NCBI RefSeq assembly: GCF_026212465.1
Contig: NC_080058.1
Span: 5,132,501 to 5,196,500 of the forward strand
Length of the DNA stretch: 64,000 nt
Source of the DNA: Amaranthus tricolor
Taxonomy: Eukaryota > Streptophyta > Magnoliopsida > Caryophyllales > Amaranthaceae
Reading direction: 5' to 3'
Shown: piece by piece, positions 25,401-37,123 of the stretch
How positions within the stretch are numbered: the first letter of the stretch is position 1
Layout: each line of letters begins with the position of its first letter
Program-made: the position numbers and the translations under genes
Notes under the pieces: model-generated
Told to the model about the DNA's origin: nothing
The model's input: only the letters and a program-made list of their open reading frames with translations
Database searches by the model: none

Positions 25401-27180
25401 ATAAATGTATTATATAGTTATAACTTTCCTCACATTAAATAAGAAGCCTCAGGACTAAACATGATATTAAATATGCTAATCCCTCTTTCCCATGGTACTT
25501 CAAACACTTATCAACACATACTTCCTCGGTTCCACTTTAGAAACATCACATTCTTTTTTGAAAATCTTCTAAACACTCCTCATTCTCTTATAAGGGGGTA
25601 TTTATAGACAATTTAACAATTTTCCCTACTCTGCCCCAAAGTGAGTCAGGATCACTTGACTCCTAAATTGCTAATAACCATAAGCCTTTTTTCACTGCCG
25701 CCACCATCTCAATTCTTATGCAAATAGCAAATAATGCACCAATTATTTTAGTATGGAAGACATATAATTTTAGGAAGACAAGTTGTTTTGTTATCCATTC
25801 GAGTATCACTTTAATATAAAGAAAATTAGATAAAATATGTGGGATTATGTGAATTGGATGAGAAGCAAGGAAAATGATGATAGAGCCAAAATGAAATTAG
25901 ATGAATGCGGGGAGTTTGTCAAAACTTCTCCATAGAGGAGAATAAAGGAGATTGTTCAACTATTTTGATTTGAGGAAGAAAGCAGAAGGACACTCACACC
26001 AAGAAAATTTAGCAATCAATACATAAAAGATCATTAAGCACACACCAACACTTTGTTTTGATTGAGGGAAAAGAAGTTAAAGATTCAGAGGGATATCATT
26101 TCCTTTTTTGTACATCAATTTGGATGTAAGAGATTTGAAAGGATTAAGTCCCTTAATTTTGTTAATAGTCGAATCTTTCCAAAGGTAAAATGGGAGGAAA
26201 ATTGATAATTCTCTTCCCCTGGACCCTGCCCTCCCTTCCCTTCCCCTTCCCCTTCCTTTCCTTTCTCCCCTTCCCCATCCCTTCTTTACCCTTCTCCTCT
26301 GTCCCTTCCCTTGCTTTCCTTTCTCCCTTCTCCCCTTCCCTTTCCTTCTCCCGTCCTAAATTCTTATCAAAACACAGCGTAAATCACTCTCACTTGCTAG
26401 TACCGTAATAAGCAGCTTAAGTGTAGAACACTTATACTGAAACTCAGACATATTATATTGAATCTAACAACATTGTAGATAGTTTTAGATGAAAAGATTC
26501 AACAATAGGATTAAACCTACCTCTCCAGCAACCACATTAATAACATGAACAGTTAAACCCTGACCACCTGCATAGAGCAATTGTACCCATTTAAAAAGAG
26601 CACAACAAAAATAAAAGCAATCACAACAAAGAAACAACCAATCTTTTCTTCATTAAAGTTTTTCAACTTCTATCATATGATTTTAATTATAAAATGGGAT
26701 TCACCCAAAATATTCAACAAACTTCATGACAAAATTAACCCCCAAAAAATATCAAATCCCCCAAATCAAAATTAACAATCCCAACTAAGAAAACCAATCC
26801 TTACCAACAGAATCCAAATTGGATTTCTTAGAAGAAGCCGAAGAGGAATGACAAGAGGACCCAGGAATGAAATGCTTCTGCTGTAGTTCTTTACGCTTCA
26901 TAGGAATAGCAGTTCTTTTAGCAATGGCAGCAGCTTCAGGTGTAGCATATTTTCTGGGCCTCCCTCTTTTACGACGCTCCATAGTTGGCGGCGCTTTACC
27001 AGCGACGGATTGAGGATAAAGTGCACTAGCTGTACCGTCGGAGATTCCATTATTCGAAGGAGAATTAGCGACGGCAGTGGTGGCGGAAGGTGGATTAGGA
27101 GGAGAGAGAGTGGAGCATGGTTGTAGTTGTGAGTGGTAGTAAGACGTTAGTCCACTTTCATTTGGTTCCATTACAGACAA
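16443..27180 (-). CDS. AT-hook nuclear-localized protein, clade B (type III), six coding exons
   Basis: Nuclear AT-rich-DNA-binding protein of 337 residues. Coding exons, high to low: 26805-27180, 26521-26567, 19773-19904, 17497-17649, 17122-17362, 16443-16507. All five introns start GT and end AG, and every junction keeps frame; the lengths add to 1014 nt. Exon 1 holds a Ser/Pro-rich leader and one AT-hook (RRKRGRPRKY, residues 69-78). The PPC domain runs over exons 2-5: GGQGLTVHVINVVAGE, then KELCILSASGSISNASLRQ, GRFDIISLSGSYV, GQIVGGGVGGPLIAAGPV and EVIVATFL. Exon 6 gives a short tail ending YEQLPD. Intron-containing AHLs of clade B normally have this layout, and PPC domains trimerise with other AHLs. 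Introns are 237, 6616, 2123, 134 and 614 bp; the long ones carry transposons. An alternative start is the Met at residue 4. Confidence 0.93.
16825..17032 (-). mobile_element. Cassandra-type TRIM solo LTR with 5S rRNA-like promoter, in AHL intron 5
   Basis: On the minus strand a 208-bp block starts TGATAGGCTACCCATATCA and ends GGGGCCGGAGTATTACA. Inside it, about 16900-16975, is a segment closely like plant 5S rRNA, with phrases such as AAGTTAAGTGTGTTCGG and TTAGGATGGGTGACC. A 5S-like sequence inside an LTR bounded by TG and CA is the hallmark of Cassandra terminal-repeat retrotransposons in miniature. Only one LTR is present, so it is a solo LTR. It is not a functional 5S gene: it lacks the canonical 5' half. 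Confidence 0.8.
18012..18398. mobile_element. hAT-like MITE in AHL intron 3
   Basis: The ends TAGAGGTGTTTAACGG and CCATTAAACACCTCTA are inverted repeats. The flanking octamers are GTCCAGAG and GTCCTAAG (6 of 8 identical), fitting an aged 8-bp hAT target duplication. The interior is full of gggtcgggtc/gacccgaccc runs. Confidence 0.7.
19420..19670 (+). mobile_element. 5'-truncated RTE-type LINE tail in AHL intron 3
   Basis: It ends with a phrase like ttcatgtagttgaccccaa, aagattgggactcta, then gttatag, the typical 3' terminus of plant RTE-clade LINEs (final codons of the reverse transcriptase ORF, then an IHVADP-like end). The coding part is heavily decayed. It parallels the copy at 23040-23335. 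Confidence 0.55.
20049..20243. mobile_element. Stowaway-like MITE in AHL intron 2
   Basis: Inverted ends TTCCCTCCATTCCCAAAG and cgaaatggagggaa, flanked on both sides by TA (20047-20048 and 20244-20245), the Tc1/mariner target duplication. Length is 195 bp. Confidence 0.75.
21905..21995 (-). mobile_element. tRNA-like head of a possible SINE in AHL intron 2
   Basis: On the minus strand, ATGTGGTTTAGTGGTTAAG resembles a pol III A box and GGGAGTTCGAACCTTGCC a B box, about 40 bp apart. No complete cloverleaf is apparent and it is followed by non-tRNA sequence, so it is more likely a SINE head than a tRNA gene. Confidence 0.45.
23040..23335 (+). mobile_element. 5'-truncated RTE-type LINE (C-terminal reverse transcriptase remnant) in AHL intron 2
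   Basis: The plus strand translates in pieces to RWFEHVQRRGI, then (K/R)VRGRPKI, VEKDMKD, and NEWRRKIHVHN before a stop, matching the conserved C-terminus of plant RTE-clade LINE reverse transcriptases. It ends tcatatagtcgacctcaat and tttttgttgtt, the usual RTE 3' end. Stops interrupt the frame, so it is a dead 5'-truncated insertion. Confidence 0.75.
26048..26380. mobile_element. MITE with ACACTTTGTTTTGAT ends, in AHL intron 2
   Basis: The left end ACACTTTGTTTTGAT (26048-26062) pairs with the right end atcaaaacacagcgt (26366-26380). The right part of the interior is a long homopyrimidine stretch (cccttcccc type). It belongs with the elements at 9528-9780 and 61065-61414. Confidence 0.65.
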
Positions 27181-30100
27181 GATTTTTTGAAGATTTTTTT
27201 TCCAGGAAATGAATTGAATAATAAATAAATTAGGGTTTTTTCGAGAAAATTGAAATTAAGGAGATATTTTTCGATGAATTTGAGAGTTTTGGGATCGTTA
27301 ATTTAGGTTTTTGACTTCTGACGTGTCAAAATGTGAAAAGTAGATTGCGAATTAGGGTTTATGGTTTTATGTGTTTTATATATTCTTTTTGTTTTTTTTA
27401 GGTGTTTTATTTGTTATTTTTATTAAGAATTTTTTTATTTTTTCACGAATTTTGGACATTATTAATTTTGTACATACTCATTTTAATATTTTAATAATGT
27501 TTATAATTGTTATATATTTTTTACTAATTTTATTAAAATATTTTTTAATATCTATTTTTCCATAGTTTTTCCACTAATTTTATTTTTAATATTTTTTAAT
27601 GTTTATAATAGTCCCCCACTTTTTCTGATTAAATTTATTGTTTAATAAAAATAATATATCTATCATTTAAAAAATTATATTTTTCTTAATTTTTGTAGAT
27701 ATTTTTTGCCAACTTTATAGAACGGTGAAAATATAATTAAATAGTCCAATAAATATAAATTATTAGCATATATAAGCTTCTTATTTTGTAAAAAAAATGC
27801 TCTCTTATAAAATAGTTTTTGACTTTTGTGGGTTTAGGTTTTGATGTAAGCAAATCAAAGAAAGATATTATCTTATCGGTGGGGATTGGGAATCATTTTG
27901 TCCCACATTTAAGGGATAGCATTTGAATCTTCAAATTCAAAGGTATGCTTAATTTTAGTTGGATAGGAAGTTGGATTCCTTTCTCTCAAGGATAAGTCCA
28001 ATTATGCTTAGGAGGTTGAAAAATGGAGTGATAGAATTAGGTTCTTAAGAAATTGTTCATCAAATGGTTGGATTTGTGATAGGGATTATGAAATGTACAT
28101 AATTATATTTATAATTATGTAAGTTATTATACTCGTTCTAATTAATAAAAGACAAGCGATAAATAATAGAGGCTATGATCAAGTATAGCCAAAGTCAATA
28201 GCACCTTGTATGTGTTGGAGAATTGTATGTAATATTGTCATATGCTCAACTTATAATGCATGTAGAAACAAATCTACTTGACAACATAAGAAATGTTACT
28301 TTTAATAAAAAGATCAAATACTAAAGAGTTGCTGCTAAATAGTGTTATAAGGTTGGGTCTAAATATGAAGCTCCATAATCAAAATTCAGTTTCTTGCGGT
28401 AACAACAAATATCATGAAGACTTTACAGATAGACATACATCCATGCTTAATTATATATAAGTATATATTGCTTATAAAAAAAGGAAGATATTGAATGATT
28501 AACGAGTAACAATTGTCCTAAAAAGTAATTGAGAGGATCAAATATATTTGCAAATTCTAAAACTCAACTTAGCCACAATCAATTGACGAAGACAAACTAC
28601 AAAGGTGGTACGATGATATCATATACATATAGTAAGAGATCTATTGTGTAAGAGCCATGATGGTAGATGGAAAGGGGGGGTTGGTAGACATGTTTTTTTA
28701 GTGAAATCAAACATAGACATCATAAAATTAGCAAATTTTTGATACACAATTCCAAGGAGCTTATTTTAAATCATATAAATATTTTCTCTACAGACATAAT
28801 TAGAATCTTCTGGATATCTAAAATACAGAGGTTTAAATATTCATTTTCACATCTAGTTGATTAAAAAGCCTTTGATAAAGCAGTGTCCTCTAGAGATTTA
28901 GCTAAGCTATTTATTAAGATTTTTTAAGCAAGTGGATACCCTATTAGGTCAGGGTCCTTTTTCTCTTTTTTAATCTAGGATCCCTCCCAAACTAGATTGA
29001 TATTTAGTACCGTATTTCTATGTCTCTATAAACTCATATTAGACCAGAATTTCAACACATTATATTTGTAAAAACATTGAGACACAAAACTCCAACAAAA
29101 CATTAAGTCCAATAAAAAAAAACACATAAATACATAAAAAACACAACACTTAATAAAATAAGGAAAAATGCTTATCAATTTTCAACCTTTTTTAATACAT
29201 AAGTTATTCTACAAAATATTCTAGTGCCCATTTTTTATGAGTTTAGTTGTACTTGTATATCAATAGAAAATTTTGGCTTGTATTGTATTTGATATGTTTC
29301 TTTGAAACGTATCCAAATTTGTATCGAGCAAAAGGTATTGCCATAAATCTCTTCTAACCGCTTATACATTTTTTAAAAAAGAAAATATCATGATAAATAC
29401 AAAATTTCATTCATCTGCTTTAAATAATAAAAATTTCTACACCATCACACCACCACCATCCACCTTACACCGCCAAACTCATCATTTCCACCGCAATTTG
29501 ACGGCACGCCCAACAAATATCGACCTTAAAGCGTTAAGAATCAAACACCACCACTTACTGTCCCATTTCTCCACGTCATCATCATCACCAAAACCCTTAT
29601 AACCAAATTCAAAAAGCACACTAAAACACCACCACTTACTTATTCCATATCCAAATGAATTTGCCTCATAATTTATTTTTAGTTCGTCTTAATAAATAGT
29701 CAGCTCATTTTTATCTTTAAACATATCGCTAGTCACCCTATCCCTTCTTACTAGGGTGTACATAATAATCAAATCTAAATAATTAATCGATTCGGAATAT
29801 CTGATATTTAATTTAAAAACCGGATAGTTTATCCATTTTTAAAAATCAAATATCTGGTTTTTAAACCGAACCCAGAATCAAAATTGATTTTCCAATTTAT
29901 TTATTTATTTTTTATTAGAAAAACTCTATTTAGAATTTTGAACATGTTAATATTTACAATTCTCGAATACAATTAAGCTACATAACTTTTCGATTGTTAA
30001 TTAATTTAAGCTTTTGAACATCCAATCATATAGCTATAATGATTTTTTTTCAAACTATTAAAAAAAAAAATTTGTCAAAGAAAGAAAGAAAATCTTATAT

Positions 30101-30807
30101 CCATGTTGATTTTCTAATCAATTTTTATTCATCAAATCAAATTCGATTACAAGACTAAGTAGATATCAAACAATCAAATCTATTTTAAACACCACTAATC
30201 GAAACTTTTACCCTCTATATCCCTATCCCACTCTAACAAACTTCTAAATATCTGTACCATATAACATTAGGGAAAATTGCAAATTATCGAAAAATTGAAT
30301 AAAATAGTTTTTTCTTTAAAAAATTCGAAAAATAAGCCTCGAAAAATTATAATTCCCAAAATAAGATGTCCGAGACTAAGGTAGGGCTTTGTTCGCTATT
30401 AGTAACGTTGAATAAAAGGAAGATTAGACAAAATTTTTGCCACAACTTTATTTGCTATTAGTAACAACGAATAAAAGAAAAATAATATCATAATAGTTGA
30501 AAATAATTAAAAAAATTACTTGTTTATTCAATGTTAATTACAGAAACTAACATTTGTTAATTTTTTTTATTTCTTAAAACGTAGTATATTATCTTCTTTT
30601 TATTTGATGCAGAATTAAACTTTTTAAAAACATATTTTGAGAACTTTTTCAAATTTTCCAAATTCTTGGTGGGACGATACGAATATCTTCAATTCCTCAA
30701 CTATCCTTCATTACCCAAACAATCCTCCTTCCTCTTTTCTCCTTGCAGAACAATCTAGATAAGGTATAATCTCCTCCATTTCTATCCAAACTCCATTAAC
30801 ACTCACC
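27181..30807. other. intergenic between the clade-B AHL gene and RAF1
   Basis: A head-to-head arrangement: the first few hundred bases should be the AHL promoter, read leftwards, and the last few hundred the RAF1 promoter. The middle is AT-rich with no gene I can support. The frame at 29390-29602 has no domain. I saw no clear TATA box for RAF1; its leader is pyrimidine-rich (cctccttcctcttttctcc near 30723), as in many plastid-protein genes. Confidence 0.5.
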
Positions 30808-32202
30808 ATGCTTTCTCTCTCTTCCCCCAAAACCCTATCTCTCTCTTCTTCTTACTCAACCCTCTTCTCCTCCAAACTACCATTTCCTCCATCATCATCA
30901 TCATCATCATCTCTTCGCATCCTTTACAAACGCAATTCCACAATTACCTCAAATTACTCCTCAAATCCATCATCACACTCTCCAACCAATCTTATCATCC
31001 CCAAATCCAATTCTGCAGCTCAACCTCAAAATTTCTACCAACCGTATCGTCCTCCCCCTTCTCCCTTACCTCAAAAATACCAAAATCTTGATACTCCAGG
31101 GATTATAGAAGTTCTTTCTAATCGTCTTGGATTATGGCATGAATATGCTCCTCTTATTTCATCTCTTTTTCGAGACGGGTTTACTCCACCTATGATTGAA
31201 GAATTGACGGGAATTTCAGGGGTTGAACAGAATCGTTTGGTTGTTGCTGCTCAAGTTCTTGAATCGATTGCCGAGTCTCCCCAAATTGAACCTGAAACCC
31301 TAGCTTTTTTTGACTCTGGTGGGTCTGAACTATTGTATGAAATCAGGCTTCTGTCGGCTTCTCAAAGAACTTTAACAGCAAATTATATTGTGAAAAGGAA
31401 TCTGGATGGTGATAAAGCGAGGGAAATTGCTAGGTCAATTAAGGATTTCCCGGCAAGACAAGATGAACCTGGGTTTAGGTGTTTTGATTATAATATGCCT
31501 GGAGATTGTTGGGCATTTTGGCATTTCAGGCTTTCTAGGGAGTTTATGTTAAAACCTGATAAGAGAAATTCGGCATTGGCGGCGGCGTTAGAGGCAGCGG
31601 AAACGGATAAGGCGATAGAGAGGGTAAGGGAGGAGATTGAAGGAAAGGGGCGCGACAAGGCAGATGGGAGAGAAAAGGAGGATGCAGTCAAAGTGCCCGT
31701 GGTTAGGTTGAGAATGGGCGAGGTCGCCGAAGCGACAACAGTGGTTGTTTTACCGGTTTCGAAAGCGGTGGATGGGGAAGAAGGAATTGGAAATGTGCCC
31801 TTAAATTGTAGGACTCAAGGGGAGTTTGGAATTGTTGTATCAGATAAAGGGTGGGATAGATGGGTGGTGCTTCCAAAATGGGCACCTCTAGCAGGAATGG
31901 GTTCGGGTGGTGTTGCAGTGGCGTTTAGCAATGCGAGGGTTCTGCCATGGAGGGTGAATCGGACGTACGTAGGGGAGCCGGTTTTGGTGGTGGCGGATAG
32001 GGAGAGGAGGGAAATCGAGGTCGACGAGGGGTTTTATTTGGTGGCCGGAATTGATGATGGCAGTGAAGGGAAGTTGAAGGTGGAGAAGGGTTCAAAGTTG
32101 AAGGAAATGAAGGTAAGGAAGAGTTTAGGGATGGTGGTTGTGGTGGTTAGGCCACCTAAAGATGAATTGGATGATGAATTGAGTGATATAGATTGGGATT
32201 AA
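30808..32202 (+). CDS. RAF1: Rubisco accumulation factor 1, chloroplastic
   Basis: Chloroplast stroma chaperone that binds RbcL dimers after chaperonin folding and helps assemble the L8 core of Rubisco. The 464-residue single-exon product matches the family in length and gene structure. A Ser-rich N-terminus (about 1-60) is the transit peptide. The N-terminal alpha-helical domain begins about residue 94 (TPGIIEVLSNRLGLWHEYAP) with the helix-turn-helix part DGFTPPMIEELTGISGVEQ. A second helical part follows to about 275 (PGDCWAFWHFRLSREFML at 231-248). A charged linker (about 270-295) leads to the beta-rich dimerisation domain (about 297-450, with WDRWVVLPKWAPLAGMGSGG at 349-368). The tail is acidic (DELDDELSDIDWD). 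No frame damage is seen, and GC content rises in the 3' half. Confidence 0.95.
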   Translation: MLSLSSPKTLSLSSSYSTLFSSKLPFPPSSSSSSSLRILYKRNSTITSNYSSNPSSHSPTNLIIPKSNSAAQPQNFYQPYRPPPSPLPQKYQNLDTPGIIEVLSNRLGLWHEYAPLISSLFRDGFTPPMIEELTGISGVEQNRLVVAAQVLESIAESPQIEPETLAFFDSGGSELLYEIRLLSASQRTLTANYIVKRNLDGDKAREIARSIKDFPARQDEPGFRCFDYNMPGDCWAFWHFRLSREFMLKPDKRNSALAAALEAAETDKAIERVREEIEGKGRDKADGREKEDAVKVPVVRLRMGEVAEATTVVVLPVSKAVDGEEGIGNVPLNCRTQGEFGIVVSDKGWDRWVVLPKWAPLAGMGSGGVAVAFSNARVLPWRVNRTYVGEPVLVVADRERREIEVDEGFYLVAGIDDGSEGKLKVEKGSKLKEMKVRKSLGMVVVVVRPPKDELDDELSDIDWD

Positions 32203-32368
32203 TTTGTTAGTTTAGAAGGGTGGTTTATTGAAATGGATACATTTCCTCTTACACAAAGAGATAGAATTTTGAAGTGTATTGGTAGAGTAGCTAAGTAGCT
32301 AGTTCTACTACTTGTGTTTGAATATGAACATTTTGGTGTTGGAAATGCAATGAATAGTGTATTGTATT

Positions 32369-32374
32369 AATAAA
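32369..32374 (+). terminator. possible polyadenylation signal of RAF1
   Basis: AATAAA about 167 bp after the RAF1 stop codon, in T-rich context. Plant polyadenylation signals are loose, so this is only a likely 3' end. Confidence 0.4.
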
Positions 32375-33797
32375 ATTTTGTATTATTCATGTATACTTAT
32401 CATTTATGTGGACCTGCAGATAGTGTTTACAATGGGAGGGACAATCACGACATAGTTGCATTTATATTTTTTGACACTACCTAACTATCTCTATAACCAC
32501 TAACATACTTGCATCTATCAATTTCCTCTTGAGCTTAAAAAACATAGTTGCATGAGTTGCATCTATCAGTTGGCTACCCGTTGCATGGATATAAATTTTT
32601 TTAAAAATTGTTTGTTAGTTTGCGACGACAACAGATGATCGCCAACTTGTCGCTCATGAACGAATAAAGAAACATTTGCTATTATAATCAATTGGAGATT
32701 ATAATTAAGGATTACAATATTTTGTACCTAATCAATTAGCTTTTTATTTTAAGGAACATTGTAACTTTTGTAAATTTTGTAACTTTAAATTTTGTTGAAG
32801 TGATCTTTCATGATATTGGAGGAGCTACAATTTTGAGGAATTCATGGAAAAAGCTTTATCATTAATAACCACACATCCACACCTACCTAAAATAGATAAT
32901 ATTAAGAATAAAAATTTTCAAAAAGAAAAAAACTTCAATTTAAAGCAGCGATAACAATAAACTAATCATTACAACTATCGTAAAAATTCTAAAAAATTTA
33001 GATTTAAATTAGTGATAACAATGAGCCTATTATTAAAACTGTTGAAAAAAGTTCTCGAAAACACAAGCCATATTGTCCACTTGGCCAAATGGTCCACGCC
33101 GATGCACCTTGACATTAGTAACAAAGCTAGGGAGGTACATTCAGTCACACACTAATACCGCCTCTTAATTCTTCTTTATGAAAACATAAGAAAGATAAAC
33201 AAATTACAATATCATATACAAACATTTAACTTAGTTCACAAAGAATGTGTTAGCTACGTGTACATGTAGAGTACATATTTTATTTATTCATGAGAGAGTC
33301 GAATACAGAGCACAATTAATAGGCTAAGAGGGGTATATATATGAACCCTTAACCAGGCAACATGACCTCGCCTCTGGACATTTGCAAAGCGAGATGCATG
33401 AAAACATAATTCATATCATTATACTTTCATTTAGAGGTATTCAAACAGATCCAACGACCCAACATATACTCAACATAATAATCAAATCCAACTTTAACCT
33501 ATTTCAAAATAAATTCACAATTATATAAAAATCAATACATATTGACATAAAATCTGCTACCTACCAACGACCAATGCTACGCTCTTACACATGTGACATG
33601 ATGGTAGTTGCTAATAGTAATGCCATACTAGTTATCTACTTGGTTTATTAAAAAAAAAAAAAAAGAAATAGGAGGTGGTGCAGGCAATTTTCATTACTTT
33701 TGCTTTAGTTTAAAAACTTAATTATAGCCCAAAATTTTTAAAAACTTAAAAATAAACATAAACTTATATATATTTATTCTGCCTTTTTAGGAATTAA
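32375..33797. other. intergenic, no gene seen
   Basis: AT-rich DNA between the 3' ends of RAF1 and the first proline-rich gene (convergent). Near 33663-33690 there is a short echo of the 3' coding end of the neighbouring proline-rich gene (agaaataggaggtggtgcag). Nothing else supports a gene. Confidence 0.5.
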
Positions 33798-34100
33798 TTA
33801 AGAAATAGGAGGTGGTGGTGCAGGCAATGGCTGAGATGCAGGAATCAGTGATCTTGGACTTGACAGTGGAGAAGAAGATGGATTCGAAACAATAACGTAT
33901 CCTGGTCTAGAAGGCGGTGGTGAAGGAGGAAATCTAAACCAAACTTTGGCTCGGTGGCGAATGGGAGCCAAAGGTATTGGGTATGTAGGTGGCCGTTGTC
34001 TTCCTCTTCCTAGCCATGATCTATGTGCTTCTATATGTTGAATGTGTAATAAGAGTAGCAAACCAAATATTGTTATTTTGTATATTGCGGTTAATTTCAT
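33798..34100 (-). CDS. small secreted proline-rich protein, family not recognised
   Basis: 100-residue product with a strong leader (MKLTAIYKITIFGLLLLLHI, likely cleaved near residue 25 after IEA), so it probably enters the secretory pathway and wall. The mature part is basic first (HRSWLGRGRQRPPTYP, RHRAKVWFRF) and then Pro/Ser-rich, ending PAPPPPIS. No Cys remains in the mature part and no known domain is visible. TATA-like TATATA lies at 34142-34150, about 45 bp before the ATG. VWFRFPPSPPP loosely resembles the VHFKR-YPPPP unit of the paralogue at 42920-43456. Pro residues could be hydroxylated and glycosylated; it might be a wall protein or a peptide precursor. Function is not known. Confidence 0.7.
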   Translation of the reverse strand: MKLTAIYKITIFGLLLLLHIQHIEAHRSWLGRGRQRPPTYPIPLAPIRHRAKVWFRFPPSPPPSRPGYVIVSNPSSSPLSSPRSLIPASQPLPAPPPPIS

Positions 34101-35566
34101 TTGTATTTGTTAGTGTTGTTAGAATAATGTATGTTGCAACAGTGTATATAGACGACATAAGTAGGTACCAAATGGCATATTTAATTGGTGCATGGGGAAA
34201 TGTGGGTGTTGTATATAAGTTGTTGGGTGATTAATAGCAATTATTTTTGGTCTATTTAGTATTGATATTCAATGAAATTATGGAGAAAAGTCAACGTTAC
34301 TTATTGAAAATTTTCAGTGGTAGATTGAGCGCTATTAAATTTTGTAATACCTATTAAATCTAAAATAATGTTATTAGATTGTTAAATCTAAAATAACGTT
34401 TTTAGATTGTTATATGTTTTATGTAAATAAAATTTAAAGAGATTATTAGCACCACTATAAGATTATAAGTCTTTGCAACTTAATATAAATTTTTAAAAAT
34501 TGAAATTACAACGAATTTAATTAACTTAAAATAAATAAATAACCTTAAATCGAAGATACTTTAAAACAATACTGGCTACGAAAACTTGATACCAAACCGA
34601 CGCACTATCTAGTTTTCCTAAAAGTGTTATTCTGCCTACTTGGTGCTTAGGCTTATAACCTGAAATACACTTTTAAGATACAACGGTTTGCAATTAATGA
34701 TAAGCACTATATAATTAATTTTTGTGAAGTATTAGAGATTATATTGAGCAAGCTTAAAAATAGAATGAAAAGAAGTGATTAATTTCCTTCACACTTTAAA
34801 TAACTTGTAGAGTACTTAACTTGAGGAGGTTGAAAGGAAAAATATTAAAATAACTCAATGTAGTGTTTGGAAACAATTATTTCATTTCAAATTATAGATT
34901 TTAAGTATGAAATCATAAATGAAGAATTTGAGAATGACAAGGTTTGGGTAGTCATTCTCAAATTCTCAACTTTAACTACTTTGAAAATAAAGGTGGAATT
35001 TGATCCAAATTTAAATTTTAAAATTTTTGATTTGCCAAATAATAAATTTGAGCCAATTCCAAATTTCCAAATGAAAACATCGTTCTTAAACATGACATAA
35101 AATAATTTAGAAATTGCACTTATAAAGAAATTAATTTTAGATTTAAAATTAATAATCTAACTGTAGCTTTTAATGATTAAAGGCCTAAATCAGCCATTTA
35201 AAATTAAAAGCCCCAAGAAAATAGCAAGTTGAAATTAGTCTAGCTAAAAATTAATTTCAGCCCTACAAATGTGCCTATCATTGAACCCACTAAATATTCC
35301 AACCTTAAGAAACTATCGTAGCTTCAAAATAAAACTCTATTTTCCTACTCTTTTCGGACACGGGTTTTAAGCCTCATGTCCTTAATTATAAAATTAATAT
35401 TTTATAGTCTTCTTCGCCTTACTATTTTCATAGTACTTGCTAATAATTTTCATGGAATTAAACCTTAGTATAATTAGAACTTATAATTACTTAAACTTTT
35501 ATACCTTAGTATACATCGTATACTTAAGATTTCTATACCTTTTATACTCTAAATTATCCAACAATA

Positions 35567-35824
35567 CCTTTGTTTCATAATACTTGTATCATTTCGGTTT
35601 GGCACAAGTATTAAGAAAATGATTGGTTGATAGTAAAATTCCATTATTGTACACAAATAATGACAAAAGTGTAAGAATAAAAGATAAAGTAGAGTAAAAG
35701 ATAAAGTAGTAATAAAGTAGTTAACTAGGGGTAAATACCATAATTTGTAAGTTATTTTATGACGTATATAATACTTTGAAACAAATAAAAAAGGAAAGTG
35801 TATCAAGTATTATGGAACGAAGGA
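35567..35824. mobile_element. Stowaway-like MITE
   Basis: The left end CCTTTGTTTCATAATACTTG and the right end agtattatggaacgaagg are inverted repeats of about 18 bp with two mismatches, about 258 bp apart, with TA at the left junction. The spacer is AT-rich and contains no gene. Confidence 0.65.
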
Positions 35825-36407
35825 AGTATGCATTGAGTGTACCCATATACGCGGATCAATTAAATGAGTCACTAATCAATATTGCACTTTAAATTTCAAA
35901 ATTTTAGGTCTGTTATCGATTATCGTGATAAGAGTTTGTTATGAGCTTATTAATTTTTGCATACTTATAGTAACAGATTCAAAACTTAAATTCAGTAAAA
36001 GTAGAATCAATGTAAAAAATAATTCAAAAATATGCTTATATATATGTTTAGCATCTAGTAGCGATTAATTATCAAATATACTTATGTTCAAAGAAGTTTG
36101 ACAATACAATTCATTTAGTGAGTATCCTCGCTCACATACAGGCACGAGAGTCTAATGGATCCGTCACTGCATATTCAAAAATTAAAAAAACATCAAAAGC
36201 ATTTGTAGTTATGCCCCTCCTATTCATCTTAAGTCTCTTATTTTCTTATTTATCAAGTCACTTTAAATGTCTAATTTTTATTTTGGGTATGTTACCTTCA
36301 CTAATTAACCCCTAATAAACTTATTTTTTTTACACCTTTATACTTACTAACCTCACTTTACCCATATAAAAATTTAAAAACACTATACTTTTTTCTTTTA
36401 CATATGA

Positions 36408-37123
36408 AGGGATGCAGGCGGGGCGGGTCTAATAAGAGACCCGCTGGGGCGGGGATGGGTCTCGGTTTGATGGGTCATGGGGCGGGTACGGGTATAAAAT
36501 TCATACCCACCGCGGGGATGGGGATGGGGATGGGTTTTAGGTGATACCCGCCCCATCCCCGCCCTGTCCCGCCCCATCCCTGCCCCGCCCCGCCCCGCCT
36601 CACGAAATGTACAAATTTTGAGAATTGAATACCCTAAATTATTTTTCAAATTTCTGAAAACCTTGAATTATTTTCAAATTTTTTTAAAAACTTTAAAAAC
36701 CCCGTTTTTATATTTCTTTTAAGGTCTAAGATCATGTTTTTTAGAGTAAGGTTTATAATCATGTTTTTTCTATTTTTTATCCTTTTTTCTCAATAAAATT
36801 TGTTTATATTCATTACGAGTTGTGTAGAGGTAGGCGATATTAAGTGATGATTAGATGGGGATTTGAAAATAAATATGTGACACAGATGGGTATCAAGCGA
36901 GGATTTGATGGGTGGTGGGGCGGGTAAGGGGTATTAGACGGGGATGGATACCCAGATGGGGATGGGGATGGGGATGGTATTAGGTACAAACCCATCGGGG
37001 CGGGGACGGGGAAAAAAATTATACCCGCCGCGGGGATGGAGATGGGGATGGGGATTGATTTACCAGATGGGGATGGGGATGGTAACGCCAATACCTGCCC
37101 CGCCCCGCCCCGTTTGCATCCCT
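36408..37123. mobile_element. G-rich MITE with AGGGATGCA ends
   Basis: The left terminus AGGGATGCAGGCGGGGCGGG and the reverse complement of the right terminus (TAGGGATGCAAACGGGGCGG) are matched inverted repeats. The outer thirds are built of gggatgggg and gccccgcccc runs; the centre is AT-rich. It resembles hAT-derived MITEs, but I could not identify a clean 8-bp target duplication. Confidence 0.65.

Noticed and set aside
27830..28990. Eroded retrotransposon coding region
   Set aside because: Some phrases looked like decayed pol sequence, but no consistent translated motif could be shown on either strand.
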